Made by a program: the position numbers and the translations under genes. Below are positions 1 through 5,930 of a DNA stretch of 12,602 bases, in pieces. Below the pieces are notes generated by a model. That model was not told the DNA's origin. It saw only the letters and a list, made by a program, of their open reading frames with translations, and did no database searches. The stretch is from positions 1 through 12,602 of the forward strand of contig JABFRY010000355.1 of assembly GCA_013140955.1 (NCBI GenBank). The letters are read 5' to 3'. Source of the stretch: Acidobacteriota bacterium (lineage in GTDB: Bacteria > Acidobacteriota > Vicinamibacteria > Vicinamibacterales > UBA2999). The first letter of the stretch is position 1; each line of letters begins with the position of its first letter.

Positions 1-480
1 GATCAGGGTGCAGGCGAGTGAGATGCCTGTCGCCGACTCCACCGTGACGTCACGGGTGTCGTAGGGAAAGGGCGGCTGTGGCGTCTGCGGGCGATCAAGC
101 GCGAACGGCTCGGCAAGGCGGCTGAAGCGTACGGGGAATGCGCGAACCCCTTGCGACCAGGTGCCGTCGATGACGCTCCCGTCTGCCGCCATCGTCCCTT
201 CGTACGATCCGTCGATGTCCTCGACGCGGAACCGCAGCATCCCGTCATCGAAGGCCACCGCATCCACCGGCATCGTGGCGCCCTGGTCCACGCTGTTGAG
301 CGTGGCCCGCAGCGCACCCGCGCTTGTCTGCTCAATGCGCACGACCAGGCGCAGCGTCGCGGGTCCGGCATCGAGCCTCCCCAGCCATTCCCCCTCGGGA
401 CCGGTGCCGGTCACGCGCTGCGCACCCGCCCATGCCGGCACGAGCAGCAGCACCACCAGGATCCATGCACGCTGCACCAT
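1..480 (-). CDS. Secreted alpha/beta-hydrolase-like protein, N-terminal part (runs off left edge)
   Basis: Reading the minus strand from an ATG at 480 gives 160 codons open to the window edge. An SD-like GGAGG lies 5 bases before the start. The first ~20 residues form a signal peptide (MVQRAWILVVLLLVPAWAGA, then Q), so the product is exported. Residues ~28-125 look like a beta-rich domain repeatedly binding small turns (EGEWLGRLDAG, DGSYEGTMAADGSVIDGTW). Residues ~130-160 (RPQTPQPPFPYDTRDVTVES, then a strand ending CTLI) match the linker that precedes the hydrolase domain in secreted alpha/beta hydrolases, where PQxPxPPFPY is typical. The catalytic Ser, Asp and His would lie outside the window, so enzymatic function cannot be confirmed. 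The gene is divergent from the DUF305 gene. The start is well supported; the family call rests on memory of the domain order. Confidence 0.72.
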   Translation of the reverse strand, partial: MVQRAWILVVLLLVPAWAGAQRVTGTGPEGEWLGRLDAGPATLRLVVRIEQTSAGALRATLNSVDQGATMPVDAVAFDDGMLRFRVEDIDGSYEGTMAADGSVIDGTWSQGVRAFPVRFSRLAEPFALDRPQTPQPPFPYDTRDVTVESATGISLACTLI

Positions 481-503
481 CGGAGCCTCCGTGTTGACCC
501 TCC

Positions 504-513
504 GTCCGCGGAC
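504..513. promoter_or_regulatory. Perfect 10-bp palindrome in divergent intergenic region
   Basis: GTCCGCGGAC is a perfect inverted repeat lying between the divergent hydrolase-like gene (start 480) and the DUF305 gene (start 626). Its 8-bp core TCCGCGGA recurs in the other divergent region of this window (7887-7896). It could be an operator for a dimeric regulator, but CCGCGG palindromes also arise by chance in GC-rich DNA. The call is inference only. Confidence 0.25.
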
Positions 514-625
514 CTCGCGCGGAGTTGCAAGCGCAGTACCGGCAGGCGCATTGCTATGACAAGTGCAGGGAAGGGTTGCTCCCACGCGAGCAGCACAGAT
601 GCGGACGCGTTCCGGGGAGAGACGC

Positions 626-1042
626 ATGTCGAGCTACTGGCGATTCGGCGCGATGGTGGCGACCACCTACCAGCTCGGGCACGTCTTCTTCAGCGAGACG
701 CGCGCCTGCATGGCGCTGGTGATGGGTGCGACGATGGCCCTTATCATGTTGGGCTTCATGCGCGGCATGTATCCGAGCCGCCGAATGAACCTGGGCATCG
801 CGGCGGGGAGCCTCCTGGCGTTCGTCGCGGCACTCTGGCTCGTCCGCAGCCAGGCGACGGTGGACGACGTGTCGTACATGAAGGGCATGATCCCGCACCA
901 CTCGATCGCGCTCCTCACCAGCGAGCGTGCCGGCATCACGGACCCGCGCGTGCGCGATCTCGCTAACCGCATCATCGCGGCGCAGCGGCGCGAGATCGAC
1001 GAGATGAAGGCCCTCATCGACGCGATCGAGCACCGCCCGTAA
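626..1042 (+). CDS. DUF305 family membrane-anchored protein
   Basis: The product is 138 residues. The ATG at 626 is chosen because GGGGAGA lies 5 bases upstream; a GTG at 563 would add 21 unconvincing residues. A hydrophobic helix (~residues 27-44, ACMALVMGATMALIMLGFM) and a second one (~55-75, LGIAAGSLLAFVAALWLV) precede a soluble helical domain carrying the DUF305 hallmark MKGMIPHH, with Met85, Met88, His91 and His92. The domain continues with SERAGITDPRVRDLANRI and QRREIDEMKALI. DUF305 is a ferritin-like four-helix family. Some members bind copper or other metals through Met/His residues, but the reaction or role of this subgroup is not established. Compared with the form I remember, the N-terminus lacks about 13 residues that usually make the first membrane helix (see findings). 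It stands alone, with a 145-base divergent upstream region. Confidence 0.85.
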   Translation: MSSYWRFGAMVATTYQLGHVFFSETRACMALVMGATMALIMLGFMRGMYPSRRMNLGIAAGSLLAFVAALWLVRSQATVDDVSYMKGMIPHHSIALLTSERAGITDPRVRDLANRIIAAQRREIDEMKALIDAIEHRP

Positions 1043-1441
1043 AGGTGGTCTGTCGCGGCGTTCGTCACGCACCAGGTTGACACCGCGTGAAGGGGGGCGG
1101 ATAGTGGGCCGGTGAGCGGCCGCGCGCGGCTTCCATGACGGCAGCCGTCGTGGCGGGTTCGAGGAGGACGTTATCGAAGACGAGCATGTCCGCGGCGACC
1201 ACTCGCGCGTCCGACGCTCGCCGGGACGGCGCCTCACACCGGGCCGACACCTTCATCCTCGGCACAGCGGCAGGTCATGCCGCCGTGAGACCCCGTCTCG
1301 AGCGCAACCGCACACCCTGCGCTGAGGTCTCACGACCTTCAGCCCACGGATGACATCCGACAGGTTGCGCAGGGCCAGGGCCGCAGTGGTCGCCAGCGGA
1401 GTTCCCCCCGAAGGCGCGATCCTTGCGAGCCGCAGAGCCCC
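1043..1441. other. 399-base gene-free region with four small hairpins
   Basis: No reading frame here has both a credible ribosome site and recognisable protein character; the frames are Arg/Ala/Ser-rich translations typical of GC-rich noncoding DNA. The visible structure is a run of four inverted repeats: 1267-1283 (GCGGCA/TGCCGC, 5-base loop), 1287-1299 (GAGAC/GTCTC, 3-base loop), 1321-1343 (GCTGA-GGT/ACC-TTCAGC, one bulge) and 1347-1359 (CGGAT/ATCCG, 3-base loop). The region should contain the DUF305 3' end and the promoter and leader of the PKS gene. No clear -35/-10 pair was found. Confidence 0.45.
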
Positions 1442-2509
1442 ATGCCACACATCGCGGCGACCAGCACCGCTTTTCCTCCCCATTACTACTCGCAGACCGA
1501 GATTGCCGAGGCGCTGCTCGAGCTGACGGCCGGTCCGGGCGGGCACCGCCAGGCCGTGCGGCGTTTCTCCGATGCGGTATCGGTGCACGGCCGCTACCTT
1601 GCGCTCCCGATTGCGGAGTACATGGAACGGCCGGGTTTCGGCCGGCGCAACGACGCCTGGATTCAGGTCGCGCTGGAGCTTGGCGAGACGGCGGTGCGAC
1701 AGCTCCTGGCCCGCGCGACGGTGGAGCCTGACCGCATCGGGCTGTTCGCCACGACCACCGTGACCGGGTTGGCCGTGCCGTCGCTCGAGGCCAGGCTCAT
1801 GAATCGCCTGTCCTTCTCGCCCGCCACCAAGCGGCTGCCGCTCTTCGGTCTGGGCTGCGTGGCGGGCGCCGCTGGCGTCGCACGTGTGGCCGACTACCTG
1901 CGGGCCTTTCCCGACGAGGCGGCCATCCTGTTGAGTGTGGAACTCTGCTCCTTGACACTCCAGTACGACGACCCGTCGGTGTCCAACATCATCGCCAGCG
2001 GGCTGTTCGGGGATGGCGCGGCCGCCGTCCTGCTGGTGGGCGACGCACATCCGCTGGCGGGTGGCGGGGACGCGGAGGTCGTCGCGACAGAGGCGTGCTT
2101 CTTTCCAGACACCGAACGGGTGATGGGCTGGGACATCGTCGATAGCGGGTTCCGGATCGTCCTGAGCAGTGCCGTGCCGGCCTTGGCGGAATGCGACCTC
2201 GCGGAGGCCATCCGCGCGTTCCTGGCCACGCGTCAGCTGACGGTGCCCGATATAGACGTCTGGATCGCGCACCCCGGCGGCCCCGCCGTCATCGACGGCA
2301 TGCAGCGCGGCCTGGGGCTCGATGCGCACGCCCTCGACCGCAGCCGCGCGTGCCTCCAGCGTATCGGCAACCTCTCGTCCGCCTCCGTGCTGGTGATTCT
2401 CGACGAGGTGCTGCAGGACGCGACGGTCGCCCCACGTCACGGCCTGCTGCTGGCGATGGGACCGGGCTTTTGCGCCGAGCTGGTGCTCCTGCGGTGGCCA
2501 CGACCGTAG
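1442..2509 (+). CDS. Type III polyketide synthase (chalcone/stilbene synthase family)
   Basis: The 355-residue length is normal for bacterial type III PKSs, homodimeric enzymes that extend an acyl-CoA starter with malonyl-CoA and cyclise it. The catalytic triad is complete: Cys139 in GLGCVAGA, His277 in WIAHPGG and Asn310 in IGNLSSAS. The spacing between them (138 and 33 residues) is nearly that of plant chalcone synthase. GDGAAAVLL and the C-terminal MGPGF loop are also present. The N-terminus MPHIAATSTAFPPHYYSQ fits the family, so the ATG at 1442 is preferred although no strong SD precedes it. The 3' end overlaps a methyltransferase gene, as in bpsA-bpsB and srsA-srsB. From that context I infer that it makes alkylpyrones or alkylresorcinols from long-chain acyl starters. 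The substrate cannot be read from sequence. Confidence 0.95.
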   Translation: MPHIAATSTAFPPHYYSQTEIAEALLELTAGPGGHRQAVRRFSDAVSVHGRYLALPIAEYMERPGFGRRNDAWIQVALELGETAVRQLLARATVEPDRIGLFATTTVTGLAVPSLEARLMNRLSFSPATKRLPLFGLGCVAGAAGVARVADYLRAFPDEAAILLSVELCSLTLQYDDPSVSNIIASGLFGDGAAAVLLVGDAHPLAGGGDAEVVATEACFFPDTERVMGWDIVDSGFRIVLSSAVPALAECDLAEAIRAFLATRQLTVPDIDVWIAHPGGPAVIDGMQRGLGLDAHALDRSRACLQRIGNLSSASVLVILDEVLQDATVAPRHGLLLAMGPGFCAELVLLRWPRP

Positions 2510-3102
2510 CGTTCGTCGTGTGCCTCGTGGCGCTGGCCGGGCAGCGACTCTTCGAGCTTCGCGAGAGCCGGGCGCACGAGGTGGACATCCGACGGCGCGG
2601 CGGGCGCGAGTCCGCGCCGGGACACTTCGTGGTCATGCAGTTGCTCCACGTGAGCTGGTTCGTCGCCATGCTCCTGGAAGTGCTGGTGCTCGAGGCCCCG
2701 TTCCATCTCCCGCTCGCCCTGGCCGCACTCGCCGTCGTGAGCCTCGGGCAGGCGCTGCGCCTGGCGGCGCGGCGTGCGCTCGGGCCACGCTGGTCCGTTC
2801 GCATCTACACCCTGCCAGGGGAGCCGGTGGTCACGAGCGGCATCTATCGCTACCTGAGTCATCCGAATTACCTCGGCGTGACCCTCGAGATCGCAGCCGT
2901 GCCCTTGCTGCACGGCGCGTGGCGGACGGCGCTGATCTGGTCTGTGGCCAACGCGGCGCTGCTGTGGTGGCGGATCCGGCAGGAGGAACGCGCACTCCGC
3001 CGGGACAGTCTGTTCGAATCGCGGCTCGGCACACAGCCCCGCTTCCTCCCGTTCGGCTGGCTGCGGGCCCTGAGGCCGCGAGGTCGCGTGCGTACGCCGT
3101 GA
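2494..3102 (+). CDS. Isoprenylcysteine carboxyl methyltransferase-like membrane enzyme
   Basis: This 202-residue integral membrane protein starts at GTG 2494, inside the last codons of the PKS (16-base overlap), which implies translational coupling. Hydrophobic helices are at ~4-16, ~46-62, ~68-85 and a C-terminal pair at ~125-155. The ICMT/PEMT signature is present: RYLSHPNYLG with His123-Pro124, followed by Glu164-Glu165 in RIRQEERAL. This motif binds S-adenosylmethionine in the family. Real ICMT substrates (prenylated CaaX proteins) are not expected in bacteria. The homologues beside type III PKSs, such as B. subtilis BpsB and S. griseus SrsB, O-methylate the pyrone or resorcinol product, and that role is inferred here. 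The next possible start, GTG 2518, would cut into the first helix. Confidence 0.87.
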   Translation: MATTVAFVVCLVALAGQRLFELRESRAHEVDIRRRGGRESAPGHFVVMQLLHVSWFVAMLLEVLVLEAPFHLPLALAALAVVSLGQALRLAARRALGPRWSVRIYTLPGEPVVTSGIYRYLSHPNYLGVTLEIAAVPLLHGAWRTALIWSVANAALLWWRIRQEERALRRDSLFESRLGTQPRFLPFGWLRALRPRGRVRTP

Positions 3103-3141
3103 GTGGAGCAGTCCTTGCTGGTGTCTCTCGAGGAGGCTCCA

Positions 3142-3438
3142 ATGTCGATCAAGGACAAGCTCGAGATCGGGCTCAAGCCCGATGCGCCGTACCGGGAAGC
3201 GAACCTGCCGGACACCCAGCAGGATCACGAGTCGTGCGAAGACGGGGCGAGTCGGACCGACGATGAGGAGACGTTACGCGCCCGCGCCGCCTGCGACAGG
3301 GGCGAGCCGGAGTCGCCGGCCGAGGGGGAAGCGGTGCCCTCGGAGCACGTCGCGCCGGACACTCCACCACGACGGTCGAGGCCAGCGAATGCCTCGGATC
3401 CCCCCGGCCGAGGCACGCAGTCCGGCGATCCCGACTGA
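3142..3438 (+). CDS. Small hydrophilic protein, function unknown
   Basis: The ATG at 3142 is preceded by a perfect AGGAGG (3131-3136) at good spacing, the best ribosome site in this part of the window, giving a 98-residue product. The first ~25 residues (MSIKDKLEIGLKPDAPYREA, then NLPDTQQ) look ordered and conserved in style. The rest is Glu/Asp/Pro/Arg-rich, without hydrophobic segments, and probably disordered. There are Cys residues near 33 and 50 but no zinc-type spacing. It begins 39 bases after the methyltransferase stop and could be in the same transcript. I do not recognise a characterised family. The strong SD and the non-random N-terminus argue that it is a real gene. Its stop codon touches the direct-repeat tract. 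Confidence 0.65.
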   Translation: MSIKDKLEIGLKPDAPYREANLPDTQQDHESCEDGASRTDDEETLRARAACDRGEPESPAEGEAVPSEHVAPDTPPRRSRPANASDPPGRGTQSGDPD

Positions 3439-3509
3439 ACACGGCGCTGCCTGTTGAGCACGGCGCTGCCTGGGAGCACGGCGCTGCCTGCTGGGCACGG
3501 TGCTGCTCG
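3437..3509. repeat. Short imperfect direct-repeat tract (four units)
   Basis: Units begin at 3437, 3456, 3474 and 3494. The first three share the core CACGGCGCTGCCTG, preceded by GAG or GAA, with periods of 19, 18 and 20 bases; the fourth (GGCACGGTGCTGCTCG) is degenerate. The tract starts at the stop codon of the small gene before it. The core contains GGC-GCT-GCC, a small near-palindrome. The function is unknown; it could be a slippage-generated minisatellite or a repeated protein-binding site. It is too short and irregular for a CRISPR array. Confidence 0.7.
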
Positions 3510-3712
3510 ACGATGCTGCCGCGCATGCCGACGCACGAGGCGACCCCAGGCCGACGCTGCGTGCTCGGATGCGCTACGGCGGGGCTGTAATTCTGGCCGG
3601 GGCTCTGCCGGTCCTTACATGGACACTCTGCGGTTCACACGGTGAGAGGAGCGCGAGGGTGGCAGGGGACGGGGATCGCTCCTTGCTATGACCCGCGCAG
3701 GAGGTTGAGGCC

Positions 3713-4255
3713 ATGGGCAAGCTGAACGGAACGTTCGCAATGATGGCCGTGCTGGCGTTGTCCGGCGCGTGCACCGAAACGCCGGAACCCTACGAAGAGG
3801 CACCGTTGACGGAAACCACACCCGCGCCGGATCGCGGTTTCGTGGAGGAGGTCGTCACGGCGAGCAACAAAGAGATCGAGGTCAGCCAGCTCGCTGCCGA
3901 GCGCGCAGCGAGTGCCGACGTGAAGGCCTACGCCGAAATGCTGATCAACGACCATCGCGAGGCCAACGAGCGTCTGGACGCCGTGACGAGCCAGCTCCAG
4001 CTGTCCGTCGCACCCGAGCAGGAACAGATCTCGGAGGCGAGGGAAGAGCTGATCGATCTGACCGGCGCGGAGTTCGATCGCGCCTACATCGACATGATGG
4101 TGAGCGGCCACGAAGACGTGGTGAGTACCGTCGAGGACAAGATCAACGGGAGCGGGAACCCGCAGGTGCAGCAGTGGGCATCCGAAACCCTGCCGACCTT
4201 GCGGCAGCACCTGCAGCGCGCGCGGGAGATTCAGGACTCCATGGGCGGAGACTGA
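3713..4255 (+). CDS. DUF4142 family exported (probable lipoprotein) ferritin-like protein
   Basis: The product is 180 residues. The ATG at 3713 follows AGGAGG (3699-3704) with 8 bases between. A signal peptide with a weak lipobox (LSGAC, Cys20) is followed by an acidic/Pro-rich linker to ~residue 42. A helical domain (~45-175) then carries the DUF4142 pattern: FVEEVVTASNKEIEVSQLA, ADVKAYAEMLINDHREANER, AEFDRAYIDMMVSGHEDVV and ASETLPTLRQHLQRAREI. DUF4142 proteins adopt a ferritin-like four-helix fold and are periplasmic or membrane-tethered. Their molecular role is not established, although they often occur among stress genes. The lipobox has Ser at -3, so lipidation is uncertain. It is followed 68 bases later by the AI-2E gene and may share a transcript with it. 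Confidence 0.9.
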   Translation: MGKLNGTFAMMAVLALSGACTETPEPYEEAPLTETTPAPDRGFVEEVVTASNKEIEVSQLAAERAASADVKAYAEMLINDHREANERLDAVTSQLQLSVAPEQEQISEAREELIDLTGAEFDRAYIDMMVSGHEDVVSTVEDKINGSGNPQVQQWASETLPTLRQHLQRAREIQDSMGGD

Positions 4256-4323
4256 TCCGCGCTCGCCACAGGGGAGCCGCGTGGCTGACCGCCAACGGCC
4301 GTTCGGCAGGGACGTGAGACGTC

Positions 4324-5715
4324 ATGGCTGACGCGATGACGTCCACGCGCCTGCAGCCGTTTGCGGTCGCCGCTGCGCTGATCGTCGCGGTGTACCTGTC
4401 GTGGCTGGTGCTCCGACCACTGCTCAGCGTGCTCGCCTGGGCAGTGGTCCTGGTGGTGCTCTTCCAGCCCGTGCACGTGCGGATTGAGCGGCGCGTGGGT
4501 GCTGGGGCCTGGGCTGCGATGATGTCCACGGTCCTGGTGGTGGTGGTGGTGCTCGTGCCCACGGTGCTGGTGGTGACCGCGGTGGTGGACGAACTGAGCG
4601 CCATGGCCGTGGAGATGCCCCTGTCGCTCGGTGCCCTGCTCGACCCGTCGCACCCCGTCACCGGTCCTGTCGTGCGGGCGGTCGAGCGTGTCGTGGACCT
4701 CGATCGGTATCGCGAGTCGGGGGCGCTGCGCGGCTCGCTCGAGGCGTGGACTGGCACCCTGGCCACGCAGTCGCTCTGGGTGCTCGGCGGCGCGATCACG
4801 GGCGCCGTCCGCATGGGGCTCATCGTGTTGACCATGTTCTTCCTGTTCAAGGATGCGCGGCAGATCGCACGCCGCCTGTACGAGTACCTCCCCATCGAGA
4901 ACCGTCGGTTGCGCGCCCTCTTCCGGCGGACTCGCGACGTCGTGGAGGCCAGCGTGTACGGGACGCTGCTCCTCGCGGTCGTCCAGGGGGCACTCGGAGG
5001 GCTGGCGTTCCTGGTCCTGGGCCTGCCGTCTCCCTTTCTCTGGGGTGTGGTGATGATCGTGGCCTCCGTCGTGCCGCTCGTGGGTTCCTCGATCGTCTGG
5101 GGCCCGGCGGCCGTGTACCTGGCGTTCTCCGGCTCCTGGTGGCAGGCCATTGCGCTGGCCGTGTGGGGAGCGGTCCTGATCGGCCTCGCAGACAACGTGC
5201 TCCGCCCGATCCTCGTGGGCACTCGCACACGCATGCCCGAGCTGGTGGTGCTCTTCGGGGTGGTCGGAGGCCTTCAGGTGTTCGGCGTGCTGGGGCTGGT
5301 GCTCGGACCGGTGATCTTCGCCGTGACGCTGGCGCTGGCCAGGGCGATGCGCGAGGTGGGTCCGGATGCCTCCCTCCGGCGGCCCGCGCTCGCGACGGGG
5401 CTGCAGCCGGCCGGCCGTGGCTCTGGCTCGTGGCGTTCATCGGCGTGTGCCAGCTCGTCGGCATCGTCGCCGCGCTGGGTACCAGCACCGATACGGTGTG
5501 GTACGACCAGCTCGCGAAACCGGACTGGAACCCCCCGCGCTGGGTGTTCGCCCCGGTCTGGACCACGCTCTACACGCTCATGGGGATCGCCGCATGGCGC
5601 GTGTGGCGCACGGGCCGTGGGGCGCCGGCGCTGCGGGTGTTCTTCATGCAGCTGGCGCTCAACTTCGCATGGTCGTTCCTCTTCTTCGGGGCGCAGGCCA
5701 TCGTCGCGGCGCTGA
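4324..5715 (+). CDS. AI-2E/YdiK-type membrane protein, with abnormal C-terminal read-through
   Basis: Residues 1-~350 are a typical AI-2E family permease. There are hydrophobic helices at ~11-48 and 65-85, a soluble loop (~90-150), helices around 155-180 and from ~220 onward, and the conserved tail LADNVLRPILVG then VLGLVLGPVIFAVTLALA. Relatives of YdiK are ~350-370 residues long. Family members have been linked to autoinducer-2 export or ion antiport, and the substrate here is unknown. The frame does not stop after the conserved part. It continues ~110 codons to TGA 5713-5715 as Ser/Arg/Cys-rich sequence lying over the TspO gene in another frame, so the last ~110 residues are probably not native. 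Either a frameshift has removed the proper end or the two products are fused. The ATG at 4324 lacks a strong SD; Met5 is an alternative start. Confidence 0.85.
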   Translation: MADAMTSTRLQPFAVAAALIVAVYLSWLVLRPLLSVLAWAVVLVVLFQPVHVRIERRVGAGAWAAMMSTVLVVVVVLVPTVLVVTAVVDELSAMAVEMPLSLGALLDPSHPVTGPVVRAVERVVDLDRYRESGALRGSLEAWTGTLATQSLWVLGGAITGAVRMGLIVLTMFFLFKDARQIARRLYEYLPIENRRLRALFRRTRDVVEASVYGTLLLAVVQGALGGLAFLVLGLPSPFLWGVVMIVASVVPLVGSSIVWGPAAVYLAFSGSWWQAIALAVWGAVLIGLADNVLRPILVGTRTRMPELVVLFGVVGGLQVFGVLGLVLGPVIFAVTLALARAMREVGPDASLRRPALATGLQPAGRGSGSWRSSACASSSASSPRWVPAPIRCGTTSSRNRTGTPRAGCSPRSGPRSTRSWGSPHGACGARAVGRRRCGCSSCSWRSTSHGRSSSSGRRPSSRR

Positions 5716-5864
5716 TCGAGATCGTGGTCCTCTGGATCGCCATCGTCATCACGACGGCCGCCTTCTGGCGCCTCGATCGTCCGGCGGCGTGGCTCATGGT
5801 CCCGTACCTGGCTTGGGTGTCGTTCGCGACGGCACTGAACAGCGCCATTGCCCTGATGAACTGA
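5430..5864 (+). CDS. tspO: TspO/MBR family membrane protein
   Basis: The protein has the TspO layout of five close-packed helices with the signature LAKPDWNPPRWVFAPVWTTL (Trp33, Pro35 and Pro36 from the GTG) and the C-terminal VPYLAWVSFATALN. TspO binds porphyrins and related ligands and is usually tied to tetrapyrrole or oxidative-stress control in bacteria. The start is problematic. GTG 5430 is the first start codon after the frame leaves clearly non-native sequence, but it yields a short first helix. The residues just upstream in the same frame (RPWLWL) look native and no start codon precedes them nearby. The frame overlaps the AI-2E frame by 286 bases. A base miscount near the GCCGGCCGGCCG run at 5406-5417, or a fused AI-2E-TspO product, would explain this. 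The family call is firm; the 5' boundary is not. Confidence 0.88.
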   Translation: MAFIGVCQLVGIVAALGTSTDTVWYDQLAKPDWNPPRWVFAPVWTTLYTLMGIAAWRVWRTGRGAPALRVFFMQLALNFAWSFLFFGAQAIVAALIEIVVLWIAIVITTAAFWRLDRPAAWLMVPYLAWVSFATALNSAIALMN

Positions 5865-5930
5865 GGGTCCGAGGGCTGGCGCGGGCGGCCCGCACCAGGG
5901 ACCCGTGGGCAGCCCGCACCTGCGTGTCCC
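5865..5930. terminator. Structured convergent junction, possible bidirectional terminator
   Basis: This lies between the converging TspO (plus) and SDR (minus) genes. GGGTCC (5865-5870) can pair with GGACCC (5899-5904), enclosing the palindrome GCGGGC-G-GCCCGC (5881-5893). A 14-base element is repeated directly with a 24-base period (5883-5896 and 5907-5920, 13/14 identical). The T-run of a classical intrinsic terminator is absent on both strands. A termination role is inferred from position and structure. Confidence 0.35.

Noticed and set aside
1135..1353. Plus-strand 72-codon open frame in the gap before the PKS
   Set aside because: No ribosome site, Arg/Ala/Ser-rich composition, and it spans two of the four hairpins; judged noncoding.
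1253..2440. Long minus-strand open frame (395 codons) opposite the PKS gene
   Set aside because: It is antisense to a clear type III PKS with an intact catalytic triad. Its translation is His/Arg/Gly-rich without domain character, as expected for an antisense shadow in GC-rich DNA.
3437..3509. Direct repeats considered as a CRISPR array
   Set aside because: Repeat units follow each other with essentially no spacer sequence and decay quickly; no cas genes are present.
3569..3691. Possible 40-residue membrane protein (MRYGGAVILAGALPVLTWTL, then CGS) starting at ATG 3569
   Set aside because: It has a hydrophobic stretch, but no ribosome site precedes the ATG, the C-terminal half looks random, and the stop lies close to the DUF4142 ribosome site. 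Not enough support.
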